20,394 nt of DNA. Origin: a virus. This document shows positions 14,298 to 20,393 of the stretch, in pieces. The number at the start of each line of letters is the position of its first letter. The first letter of the stretch is position 1. The notes under the pieces were generated by a model that saw only the letters and a list, made by a program, of their open reading frames with translations, ran no database searches and had not been told where the DNA came from. The stretch covers positions 1 through 20,394 of the IMG/VR virus record IMGVR_UViG_3300024344_000163; one strand, given 5' to 3'. Made by a program: the position numbers and the translations under genes.

Positions 14298-14487
14298 TAA
14301 AGATGCTGGTTTTGTCTTCAAATTCAATGAAGGCTCTGCTTTTATTCCTCCTACAGAAGAGCAAGAATCTACTGATTCCTTCTTATGCCTGTTTGAAGAC
14401 GAAGAGGAAGATGAATTCGAAGAAGTATTTGAATCTCAAAGTTTTGAATTAGATATGGAAGCTATTGTCTTGGATAAGGAAGATTAG
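14149..14487 (+). CDS. hypothetical acidic protein, weakly NblA-like N-terminus
   Basis: A 112-aa protein. GTG 14149 is chosen because a perfect AGGAGG lies 8 nt upstream; an earlier GTG at 14140 has none. The N-terminus MNPDLTPEQKFMLHRIAIETKDLSRDELIEALLGCWEGRFV follows the spacing of NblA/Ycf18 phycobilisome-degradation proteins (MNP.L..EQ.F.L......LSR.....L). The remainder is a longer helix and a very acidic C-terminus (about 75-112) that NblA lacks. NblA genes are known in some cyanophages, but similarity here is partial and may be superficial. It overlaps the HNH frame by 149 nt. Confidence 0.6.
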   Translation: MNPDLTPEQKFMLHRIAIETKDLSRDELIEALLGCWEGRFVQKQAFLAASKDAGFVFKFNEGSAFIPPTEEQESTDSFLCLFEDEEEDEFEEVFESQSFELDMEAIVLDKED

Positions 14488-14534
14488 CAATTCAAGTTTG
14501 ATTGCGATATATTACAAAGTGAAAGACGAGGCTT

Positions 14535-15008
14535 ATGGAAGTATTAATCACAGGTGCAATGGCTGTTGTCGTTGGGCTTGCAACAGGACAATTTGTTTCG
14601 ATTGGTTTAAAGAATAAAAAAGGGGATCACTCAGAACTATTTCAGAAAATAGATGCTATCGAAAGGGTGATTCCTACATTAATTCCTCGCACAGAAGTTC
14701 AAGAAGTAATTAATAAAGTTCCACCTTTAGTAGCTCAGCAAGTTCAATCAGAACTAACAACAATGGCTACTCAACTCACAGCACAGATTCCTGTTCAGCA
14801 GCCACCCGTCTCAGCTCAGATACCACCAATGCCACCAGCATTTGAAGAGCAGCACAGGCAGAACTTAGCAAAAATGAAAGAGTTAGAAGCACGTATTCAG
14901 GAAGCTACTGCACCGATACAACAGCCAGCTCAGACACAAATGAGTCTTCCTCAGATGGAAGCATTAGCAAAACAAATGCCAAAGCGTGGACGTAAGCCAC
15001 GTCAGTGA
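14535..15008 (+). CDS. N-terminal membrane-anchored, Gln/Pro-rich protein
   Basis: A 157-aa protein with a GAGG ribosome-binding site. A hydrophobic N-terminal helix (LITGAMAVVVGLATGQFVSIGL) is followed by a helical region, a Gln/Pro-rich linker with VQQPPVSAQIPPMPP, another charged helix (EEQHRQNLAKMKELEARIQEA) and a basic end KRGRKPRQ. It looks like a single-pass membrane or spanin-like stalk protein, but no family is recognised. The stop overlaps the start of the next mini-gene (GTGA). Confidence 0.6.
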   Translation: MEVLITGAMAVVVGLATGQFVSIGLKNKKGDHSELFQKIDAIERVIPTLIPRTEVQEVINKVPPLVAQQVQSELTTMATQLTAQIPVQQPPVSAQIPPMPPAFEEQHRQNLAKMKELEARIQEATAPIQQPAQTQMSLPQMEALAKQMPKRGRKPRQ

Positions 15009-15088
15009 TCAGTTGGATTATTCCTAGCATTTGTTTATTAGTACTTGGAATTTACTGGTTGGTTTACATTTATCCAGAGCGAAATTAA
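15005..15088 (+). CDS. 27-aa single-TM micropeptide
   Basis: The GTG start overlaps the previous stop (GTGA) and the TAA stop overlaps the next start (TAATG). It encodes MISWIIPSICLLVLGIYWL followed by VYIYPERN, one membrane helix with a short polar end. Coupling on both sides suggests it is translated. The function is unknown; similar size and form to the peptide at 18755-18838. Confidence 0.5.
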   Translation: MISWIIPSICLLVLGIYWLVYIYPERN

Positions 15089-15234
15089 TGAATTGCTGGC
15101 ACTGTAATACTGAATTGATTTGGGGTAGTGACTCAGATCTCCCAATTCCTTCTGAAGAATTCGATTTCATAACCAATTTAAGCTGTCCTAAATGTGAATC
15201 AGAAGTAGAGGTTTATCACAGAAAAACAAATTGA
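15088..15234 (+). CDS. zinc-ribbon mini-protein (CxxC...CxxC)
   Basis: A 48-aa protein starting MNCWHCNTELIWGSDSD, with C3-x-x-C6 and C33-x-x-C36 (LSCPKCESEVEVY). This is a minimal zinc ribbon of a type I recall in marine phages (CWHC.TELIWG...NLSCP.C). Zinc binding is predicted from the four Cys; the partner is unknown, and nucleic-acid or protein binding are both possible. The longer in-frame ORF from 15031 reads through the micropeptide gene and is rejected. It overlaps genes on both sides by 1-4 nt. Confidence 0.75.
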   Translation: MNCWHCNTELIWGSDSDLPIPSEEFDFITNLSCPKCESEVEVYHRKTN

Positions 15235-15806
15235 TAGATGTTCCTTTTATTCATGATTTTTATTTAGAAAGTTTTCCTTCTAATAAAGATAAACTTATAG
15301 ATTTTATTGAAAACGGAGAAGAAGATAACACTCAGGATCTCAGTTGGACTGATCTATGTTCTCTTGAAGTACAAGGGATTACAGGTGACAATCCCTTTAA
15401 TTATCTAGCTCCAGTATTGAAAGAGTTTATTGGTGATTTAGGTCTAGATATTTCAAAAATAAATCTTCGCCTGATGGGCATATGGCGTAACACATATCGA
15501 AGAGGTGATTTTCAAGAAGTACATGATCATAATTATGATGATATCTCTGGAGTCATTTTTCTGACTGATGAACAAGAAGATGATGGTAAATTTTATTTTT
15601 TAAACAAAAGTGGAAACGAGATTCCTTTTTCTTGGGACAAACTAAGAAAAGATAATGAGAGGAAGATTCACGCACGTAGGCATTACATAAAAGCCGAGAG
15701 AGGCAAAGTAATTCTATTTCCTTCATACCTCCAACATGGAGTCACTGTTCACAAATCAGATAATCCAAGAAGAACAGCAGCGTTTAATCTTCGGTTTTTA
15801 GAGTGA
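15231..15806 (+). CDS. 2OG-Fe(II) oxygenase-like protein (PF13759-like)
   Basis: A 191-aa protein with a TTG start overlapping the previous stop (TTGA). Core motifs: H98-D-H100 in VHDHNYDDISGVIFL, GKVILFPSYLQH with H169, and R180/R181 in NPRRTAAFNLRF. This is the same pattern as the gene at 3970-4797 but shorter. The second ligand is again His rather than Asp. Hydroxylation of an unknown substrate is the family expectation. Its end overlaps the converging oxygenase-like gene by 23 nt. Confidence 0.75.
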   Translation: MIDVPFIHDFYLESFPSNKDKLIDFIENGEEDNTQDLSWTDLCSLEVQGITGDNPFNYLAPVLKEFIGDLGLDISKINLRLMGIWRNTYRRGDFQEVHDHNYDDISGVIFLTDEQEDDGKFYFLNKSGNEIPFSWDKLRKDNERKIHARRHYIKAERGKVILFPSYLQHGVTVHKSDNPRRTAAFNLRFLE

Positions 15807-16392
15807 CCAATTTATCTATTACTCCTTCGGGGATAGTTTTGTATGCTTTTTCACTAAACATATCAAAGGCAATAGTTATTCTTTCGCTATCTCCGTTGTA
15901 TTGATCAGTCCAGTGAGTTGTACCACTATTGAAGAAATGAAAATTGCCGGGAATATTTAATAGTTTTTCATCCTTGATAAATGTTCTGTAGTAAGTAGAA
16001 GTTGAACCATCGGCTTTAACAGTCAAGTGTCCACACAGAGAATCAAGAGGATCAACAATACCTCTGAAGTGTGCGTGGGGTTTTATTTGCTCACCCTTTC
16101 TTAGAACATTGGCCCAGCATTTGACATGTAATTGTTTAATCTTGGTCTCAGTGTAATTTTGATAGCCTTTTAGAATCCATTTACGTAAGGGCTCAGCCTC
16201 TTGCCAATTCAATACGTTGTACCAGAAATATCTAGAAGTTAGAGAGTTAGGACTTAAGCCAGTTCCACTGTTTCCATCATTGCCATCGTATGAAGTATTT
16301 GGAAATTTCTCGATAATTACTGGCTCTTCTTTAAGTATTTTCTGCTCCAGCGGATCGCAGTTAATGTCACTTTCGATAACAATTGTTTTCAT
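15784..16392 (-). CDS. 2OG-Fe(II) oxygenase-like protein partnered with halogenase
   Basis: A 202-aa protein from ATG 16392, which overlaps the halogenase stop as TAATG; the longer frame from 16416 lies inside the halogenase. Motifs: H106-x-H108 in IKPHAHFRG, GNFHFFNSGTTHW with H160, and R171 in SERITIAFDMF. The layout fits a cupin-fold Fe(II)/2OG enzyme, though the first half is not recognisable. Strict coupling to the halogenase-like gene suggests that both modify the same substrate, for example a halogenated or hydroxylated aromatic side chain (inference). Confidence 0.65.
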   Translation of the reverse strand: MKTIVIESDINCDPLEQKILKEEPVIIEKFPNTSYDGNDGNSGTGLSPNSLTSRYFWYNVLNWQEAEPLRKWILKGYQNYTETKIKQLHVKCWANVLRKGEQIKPHAHFRGIVDPLDSLCGHLTVKADGSTSTYYRTFIKDEKLLNIPGNFHFFNSGTTHWTDQYNGDSERITIAFDMFSEKAYKTIPEGVIDKLVTLKTED

Positions 16393-17528
16393 TATTTCTT
16401 CACTCCATCCATCCAATATTTGATACTCGTTGGAGCCCAGCAGCCGTACTCAGGTAATCGACCTTGCTGTTCAAAGGTCTTAACAACTGATATAGGTAAC
16501 GGCTCTAGGGTTTGAGTTAACTCATTAAATTTAGGGTCTATCTTTGTCCGTAGATTTCTTGCATGTTTCCAGAATTTAGTTTCAAATTTAGAACCGTTCT
16601 GATAATGCCAAAGAATAAATCTTTCTATCTCATGGATCTTATTATGAATCCACTTAGTTAAAGGTTCTGTTTTATTTTGTGGTCTAATTATTTGATCAAA
16701 GCATTGAACCACCCATTCCGTATGTATCCAACAAGCTGTTGCCTCTAAAGGTTCCAAGAAGTAAAGACGATTTCCATTAAGAAATACTCGCTTATCAATA
16801 ACAGGATTCTTTGCTATGTAGCTTTTAAATTCAAGATGACCTGTTATGTACGCATCAAATTGATCCTGTAAATTATGGATTGCTTCTTTTTTAGTAGTTA
16901 TATCTTTGTTGTATAAATAACCTAAAGCTCCTTGACTGCTTGGCAGGTCTGGTTTTGCAGGTAACACAAAACTCCAACCGTCAGAAGTTGCAACAGCTCT
17001 GGTATAAGAGAGAATTGATGTGTCCCATTTTGGCTTAGCTAGTAGACAAGAGTTAACTGGCGTAATCAGAGGTGAGTAATCGTCATCATCTTTAGGTCTT
17101 CCTCTGCAATCAAATATATAGTCAGCATCAACGTCAGAATAGTTATCTACGTTTTGGTGAATAATATTGAATTGTCCAGACTTAACTACTATTTCCTGTA
17201 ATTTTTTTGGGAAAAAATGCATCCCAACATTCTTAGGGGGAAACGGATGAAAGATTTCTTTCTTATGCCCCCAACCTTCGTAAAGGATTCCTGTCTTTAT
17301 GGTTGCGTCAATTTGATTCTTATACCAATTGAATTCTTCGTTTAAAACATTCCAAAGCAAATGTGGTTGGTGAGGAAAGGTAGCTTGACCAACTTTTTCA
17401 GCAGGAGTATTGGGGTCATAGATAATCGAAATCTCTATTTCAAGACCTGTGTCTTTAGCAAGATCACCTAGTTGAAGTGCTGTAAAACAACCTGCATTCC
17501 CAGCACCAATTACTGCTACTTTGATCAT
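16392..17528 (-). CDS. flavin-dependent tryptophan-halogenase-like protein
   Basis: A 378-aa protein. The N-terminal FAD motif GAGNAG (residues 8-13, GxGxxG) is followed by EKVGQATFP (44-52), the equivalent of the halogenase GxGEATxP segment. IDATIKTGILYEGW (73-86) places K78 where PrnA/RebH have the catalytic Lys79. The WxWxIP signature is altered to GWSFVLP (184-190). Bacterial Trp halogenases are about 500-530 aa, so this is a short phage-type member, and phage homologues are known in marine cyanophages. It might halogenate Trp or a peptide using FADH2, or be a halogenase-fold monooxygenase. It is coupled to genes on both sides by 1-nt overlaps. Confidence 0.8.
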   Translation of the reverse strand: MIKVAVIGAGNAGCFTALQLGDLAKDTGLEIEISIIYDPNTPAEKVGQATFPHQPHLLWNVLNEEFNWYKNQIDATIKTGILYEGWGHKKEIFHPFPPKNVGMHFFPKKLQEIVVKSGQFNIIHQNVDNYSDVDADYIFDCRGRPKDDDDYSPLITPVNSCLLAKPKWDTSILSYTRAVATSDGWSFVLPAKPDLPSSQGALGYLYNKDITTKKEAIHNLQDQFDAYITGHLEFKSYIAKNPVIDKRVFLNGNRLYFLEPLEATACWIHTEWVVQCFDQIIRPQNKTEPLTKWIHNKIHEIERFILWHYQNGSKFETKFWKHARNLRTKIDPKFNELTQTLEPLPISVVKTFEQQGRLPEYGCWAPTSIKYWMDGVKK

Positions 17529-17983
17529 TAATCTAAACCTAGATTTATTGGATCAACTTCTGATGATTTCCAATCGGTCGAAAACTTCAATGATTGGGAA
17601 TCATCTAACGGATGACATTTCAAGACTTCCTTATAAAGTTCGTGGTCAAACTCAAATGAATCAGATTTAAGACCATCGCCTTTAGTGAAAGCTTGTCCGT
17701 CTGGACCAGTAAAACGATCATCAGTTCCCCAGCTATTGCGCTGGTATTCCATTAAAAAGAGCAGGCAGCATCCAGCATGTGCGAGATGCGAGTATCCAGT
17801 TTCTTTGTCGTTATCTTCTCCTCTCCACCAAGCGAATATATGTCTGCATAAGGCTGCGAAATATCTTCCCCACTCGGTTCCTCTACACCAATTATTCGCT
17901 GAATACTTTGCGCTCCCATAGCTGAGAACGTCAGCGATGTCTGTAATAGAAGCCCAAGGCACGAGATCAAAACGAGTCTTCAC
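17528..17983 (-). CDS. DUF5664 / dATP-dGTP diphosphohydrolase-like protein
   Basis: A 151-aa protein with a GTG start at 17983. The core matches the phage DUF5664 family: LSYGSAKYSANNWCRGTEWG..YFAALCRHIFAW, then the acidic helix WRGEDNDKETGYSHLAHAGCC and FLMEYQ. RH, GE-xx-D-x-E-xG and SH-LAHA are the likely metal/nucleotide residues of a MazG-like all-helical NTP hydrolase. Databases label such proteins dATP/dGTP diphosphohydrolase, so nucleotide-pool control during infection is a fair guess. The C-terminal 50 residues are unassigned. It is the first gene of the halogenase operon. Confidence 0.75.
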   Translation of the reverse strand: MKTRFDLVPWASITDIADVLSYGSAKYSANNWCRGTEWGRYFAALCRHIFAWWRGEDNDKETGYSHLAHAGCCLLFLMEYQRNSWGTDDRFTGPDGQAFTKGDGLKSDSFEFDHELYKEVLKCHPLDDSQSLKFSTDWKSSEVDPINLGLD

Positions 17984-18005
17984 TTAATTAGCTTTCATTC
18001 TGCCT

Positions 18006-18034
18006 AGGATAATGTTAGTTGAATGAGAGGGCAA
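18006..18034 (-). promoter_or_regulatory. possible promoter of the halogenase operon
   Basis: Read on the minus strand, TTGCCC (18034-18029) and TATCCT (18011-18006) are spaced by 17 nt, about 22 nt before the GTG of the DUF5664 gene. Match to sigma70 is moderate. Confidence 0.35.
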
Positions 18035-18039
18035 GCGTA

Positions 18040-18294
18040 TTGAGTGATAACTCAGGCAAAGACAGACAAAAGCTTTTGACATGTGCCGTCATGGAGCGTC
18101 AGTTGCTTGAGGCTTTTGCTCTATGTAGTGCTCTTCTTAATGAATCGGATAAATCTTTAAATCCGACTCTTGTCATTGTCATGTTCACTTTGATCCATAA
18201 CTTTCACTTTTTTCTAATGGTGAAGTACGTACCAAAGGAGTTCTGGCCTAAAAAATTATTATTACTCGGAGCCGAATATGGGCCTAAGAAATAA
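18040..18294 (+). CDS. hypothetical hydrophobic helical protein
   Basis: An 84-aa protein if started at TTG 18040, favoured because GAGAGG lies 9 nt upstream; TTG 18019 would add seven residues. It has an amphipathic helix (AVMERQLLEAFALCSALL) followed by a hydrophobic stretch (LVIVMFTLIHNFHFFLMV) that could span or sit on the membrane. No family is recognised. The next gene starts 17 nt before its end. Confidence 0.55.
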   Translation: MSDNSGKDRQKLLTCAVMERQLLEAFALCSALLNESDKSLNPTLVIVMFTLIHNFHFFLMVKYVPKEFWPKKLLLLGAEYGPKK

Positions 18295-18535
18295 AAAGTC
18301 TGCATTAGTCAGAAAGCACTTAGCTAGAGCACGGAGAGCTAATCACCATGCACAGAACTATGGTGGAAGTACAGGCGGTAGGAAGAGTATTGATCGTGGA
18401 TCTGGTATCAGCGTATTGAATAGAAGATCTGCTGAGCAAGCTGCGGAGAGTCAAGTATTTAAAGATGATCTAGATCAATACGGTGCAAGGCGAGAAGCAT
18501 GGGAAGCAAGAAAGTTGCCTTCTCTAGGCACTTAA
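18278..18535 (+). CDS. hypothetical basic protein
   Basis: An 85-aa protein from ATG with GGAG at proper spacing inside the preceding gene. Its N-terminus is rich in Arg/Lys/His (KKSALVRKHLARARRANHHAQN), followed by a Gly/Ser linker and a charged helix. It could bind nucleic acid or the virion interior, but no family is recognised. Confidence 0.6.
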   Translation: MGLRNKKSALVRKHLARARRANHHAQNYGGSTGGRKSIDRGSGISVLNRRSAEQAAESQVFKDDLDQYGARREAWEARKLPSLGT

Positions 18536-18548
18536 CCAAATAACAAAA

Positions 18549-18758
18549 ATGAAAAAACTTTTACTAGTGTTGCCAATCCTTCTTGCCGGATGTGGTCTTG
18601 GAATGAATAACGGAGGAGGAGGTGGTGGTCGAGGATTAGACGCTTACTCTTTCATGAATACAGGTAGTGCAGACTCATACACATGCGAAGAAGTTGGAGA
18701 CCAGAGAGAATCATATTGTGCTACCGGCGAACATCCGAACTTGTGCAATTGTTCATGA
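18549..18758 (+). CDS. small phage lipoprotein
   Basis: A 69-aa protein. MKKLLLVLPILLAGCG is a lipoprotein signal peptide with lipobox LAGC (lipidated Cys15). A Gly-rich linker and a tail with four Cys (YTCEEV, SYCATG, NLCNCS) follow. Outer-membrane or periplasmic anchoring is predicted. Small lipoproteins beside a tiny membrane peptide recall o-spanin/i-spanin pairs of lysis cassettes, but the Cys-rich tail is not typical of spanins. There is no Shine-Dalgarno, only an A-rich leader. Confidence 0.65.
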   Translation: MKKLLLVLPILLAGCGLGMNNGGGGGGRGLDAYSFMNTGSADSYTCEEVGDQRESYCATGEHPNLCNCS

Positions 18759-18838
18759 CTACCTTTTTTCTACTGCTACTAGTAATAGCAGCTTATATCA
18801 ACTTATTCTTCACGTACAAGCGTAGAAAGGATCTATAG
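18755..18838 (+). CDS. 27-aa single-TM micropeptide
   Basis: It starts with an ATGA overlap on the lipoprotein gene and reads MTTFFLLLLVIAAYINLFF, then TYKRRKDL: one hydrophobic helix and a basic end, oriented by the positive-inside rule with its tail in the cytoplasm. The same length as the peptide at 15005-15088 but not similar in sequence. The function is unknown. Confidence 0.5.
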   Translation: MTTFFLLLLVIAAYINLFFTYKRRKDL

Positions 18839-18843
18839 AGTGT

Positions 18844-18895
18844 AGCCCGATAAGTGGACATTTGCCCCATCATCGGGCTGGTGACCCGAAGGTCG
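18844..18895 (+). other. tRNA anticodon-arm-like, att-like element in non-coding gap
   Basis: Within the 150-nt gap 18839-18987, bases 18875-18895 match the attP core 7548-7568 at 18 of 21 positions. The three differences lie in or next to the anticodon (CTGGTGA loop instead of CTCATAA). The stem TCGGG/CCCGA (18873-18877, 18885-18889) is perfect, but neither a D-arm nor a T-arm follows, so it is not a tRNA. Upstream lies TAAGTGGACA (18851-18860), identical to the inverted arm repeat at 7702-7711. AGCCCGAT (18844-18851) and ATCGGGCT (18872-18879) form an alternative 8-bp hairpin. A TGTCCA follows at 18958. Confidence 0.5.
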
Positions 18896-18938
18896 GAAAC
18901 ACGTTGTAGCAATGATTCTGGGCGTACATTAAAAGTAC

Positions 18939-18967
18939 TTGACAGAACTCTCGATTATGTCCATGAT
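18939..18967 (+). promoter_or_regulatory. possible sigma70 promoter
   Basis: A perfect TTGACA (18939-18944) and CATGAT (18962-18967) are separated by 17 nt and would start transcription about 15-20 nt before the small gene at 18991, giving a near-leaderless message. The -35 is strong, the -10 only four of six. Confidence 0.45.
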
Positions 18968-18990
18968 GATTTCACTTGCCTTAAACATTG

Positions 18991-19182
18991 ATGGATAACA
19001 TCATTAGAAACATCATCACAGACGTAGAGTATTTACTTGATGAAATTGCGATAAAGAAAGCAGATGAGTTTGAATCTGAGGCTGAATCTTTTTTAGATAA
19101 ATTAAATACCAATTATGAAATTGAGGATGTAAACGAAATTGATCGCAAGGTGACCTGTCTTATTTCTATTCCCCAGTCTTAG
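18991..19182 (+). CDS. hypothetical small acidic helical protein
   Basis: A 63-aa protein from ATG 18991, without a Shine-Dalgarno but just behind the only perfect TTGACA of the gap. It is strongly acidic and helical (NIIRNIITDVEYLLDEIAIKKADEFESEAESFL). No family is recognised; an early regulatory or inhibitor protein would fit the solitary host-like promoter, but this is inference. It converges on the next gene with a 17-nt overlap. Confidence 0.5.
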   Translation: MDNIIRNIITDVEYLLDEIAIKKADEFESEAESFLDKLNTNYEIEDVNEIDRKVTCLISIPQS

Positions 19183-19600
19183 GAGTAATAACTGCTTCCA
19201 CCATTCGAGTAGTCATTGGTTTAATCGTTAACTTATTGCCTTTCTTGACTGAGCTGTAGTATTCAATTTCTTCGGCAGTGAAATCATTAATCATGAATCT
19301 GCATTTCTTGCCTTGTTGCCAATCAGGATCTGGATCTAATGGATCCCACCACAACACGAATTCAAATGGAGATTCGCCTAGAGCTTTATATCCGGGCATG
19401 GATTGATGCATCTTATGCACCCTTGTAGCCAAATCAGTGATATTGGTATAGATATCTGGAGTTAGTAATTTCCTATATTCCCTTTCGAATGGCAAGGCAT
19501 CCTGCCAATTAATCCATGAGTCGTAGACGACTGATCGAATTGTTAGGTATGTCTCTCCATTAGGGGCAAGGAACTTATCCAATTCATCCTCTGTAGTCAT
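19166..19600 (-). CDS. hypothetical protein downstream of methyltransferase-like gene
   Basis: A 144-aa protein. ATG 19600 is chosen because a strong GGGAGGG stands 3 nt upstream; the frame extends to 19894, but that part is a shadow of the methyltransferase. The sequence has many aromatic residues (VVYDSWINWQDALPFEREYRKLL, FEFVLWWDPLDPDPDWQQGKK) and no recognised motif. It overlaps the preceding gene by 17 nt, so the two are co-expressed. The function is unknown. Confidence 0.65.
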   Translation of the reverse strand: MTTEDELDKFLAPNGETYLTIRSVVYDSWINWQDALPFEREYRKLLTPDIYTNITDLATRVHKMHQSMPGYKALGESPFEFVLWWDPLDPDPDWQQGKKCRFMINDFTAEEIEYYSSVKKGNKLTIKPMTTRMVEAVITPKTGE

Positions 19601-20210
19601 AATCCCTCCCGTATGAAGCTTTGTATGTTTCGGTCCAGTCAGCTTCTCCGCTGTATTCGTTGAAGACGACACGTCCCATTTGGCTGAATACGTTGTGGAA
19701 ACGAGACAGCATGGTTTGAAATTTGGAGGGATCAGTTGGTGGCAAATAACTAATTGCCGACCAATCAGATGGAGATACTCCTCGAAATGTTTCCAGCTCC
19801 TCGTCCCACCATTGAGGACGTAATCTTCTGAATGGAATACACATGGGAAAGTCCCATAGCCAAGGTGCTCGAATAATTGATTCGTTATGAGCAATCCAAA
19901 TCACACACTGCTCAATACGACCTTGCCGATACTCAGTCAGTGCTTTATTTAAAAGTCTTCTAGTAAGACCAGCTCCAGCAGGGGCACCAATAAAGACTCT
20001 GCGATCACCACTGATTTTCCAATCTTTATGGACAATATCTTCGAGAGTATCTTTGTCCCTGTCATAGAAACGAGATGCAATAACAGACCGATTAATATCC
20101 TTAGTGGAATATGGATCAAGATCAATAGTTCCTAATACGGAACGGGCTCCTCTTATGACTTCAGCCGGTGGAGCTAGGTCACATTTATTGACTCTCCTTG
20201 GCTCTGGCAT
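19584..20210 (-). CDS. phage N6-adenine methyltransferase-like protein (degenerate motif IV)
   Basis: A 208-aa protein. The layout follows phage DNA N-6-adenine methyltransferases (Dam-type, PF05869): IDLDPYS (residues 29-35), then W-K/I-SG..VF before the catalytic motif, then EQCVIWIAHNESI and a PWLWDFPMCIPFRRLR segment. Where active enzymes carry N/D-P-P-Y/F, this protein has GAPAG (75-79), lacking both the acidic/amide residue and the aromatic. It may be inactive, may bind DNA or SAM without methylating, or may use a variant site. Its start lies 3 nt after the upstream stop. Confidence 0.6.
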   Translation of the reverse strand: MPEPRRVNKCDLAPPAEVIRGARSVLGTIDLDPYSTKDINRSVIASRFYDRDKDTLEDIVHKDWKISGDRRVFIGAPAGAGLTRRLLNKALTEYRQGRIEQCVIWIAHNESIIRAPWLWDFPMCIPFRRLRPQWWDEELETFRGVSPSDWSAISYLPPTDPSKFQTMLSRFHNVFSQMGRVVFNEYSGEADWTETYKASYGRDYDYRG

Positions 20211-20213
20211 GAC

Positions 20214-20393
20214 TTATATCTCATCCATCATTGCTTGTATCCTTTTAGCCGGATGATCTCTGGGGATGATCGCAGCCGAGCCTCCTGAGTTATCAAGTAA
20301 AAGGATGCAAATCTCTTCGTCAAATTTGCATTTATTGACCTTGGCTAAAACGTCTTTAAGGAATTCAATGACAGTTGTATCTCCTTCTTTCTG
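20214..20393 (-). CDS. hypothetical protein (5' partial)
   Basis: The frame is open to the right edge; 59 C-terminal residues are visible (VIEFLKDVLAKVNKCKFDEEICILLL and then DNSGGSAAIIPRDHPAKRIQ). The stop lies 3 nt before the methyltransferase-like start, so it belongs to the same leftward operon. No family is recognised from this fragment. Confidence 0.6.
   Translation of the reverse strand, partial: QKEGDTTVIEFLKDVLAKVNKCKFDEEICILLLDNSGGSAAIIPRDHPAKRIQAMMDEI

Noticed and set aside
15031-15087. N-terminal extension of the zinc-ribbon ORF
   Set aside because: It reads through the 27-aa membrane peptide gene; ATG 15088 matches the family start CWHC.
18844-18910. Functional tRNA with GGT anticodon
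   Set aside because: The anticodon stem is good, but no D-arm, T-arm or acceptor stem can be formed.
19601-19894. Longer version of the 144-aa gene
   Set aside because: It runs out of frame inside the methyltransferase-like gene; ATG 19600 has a GGGAGGG ribosome-binding site.
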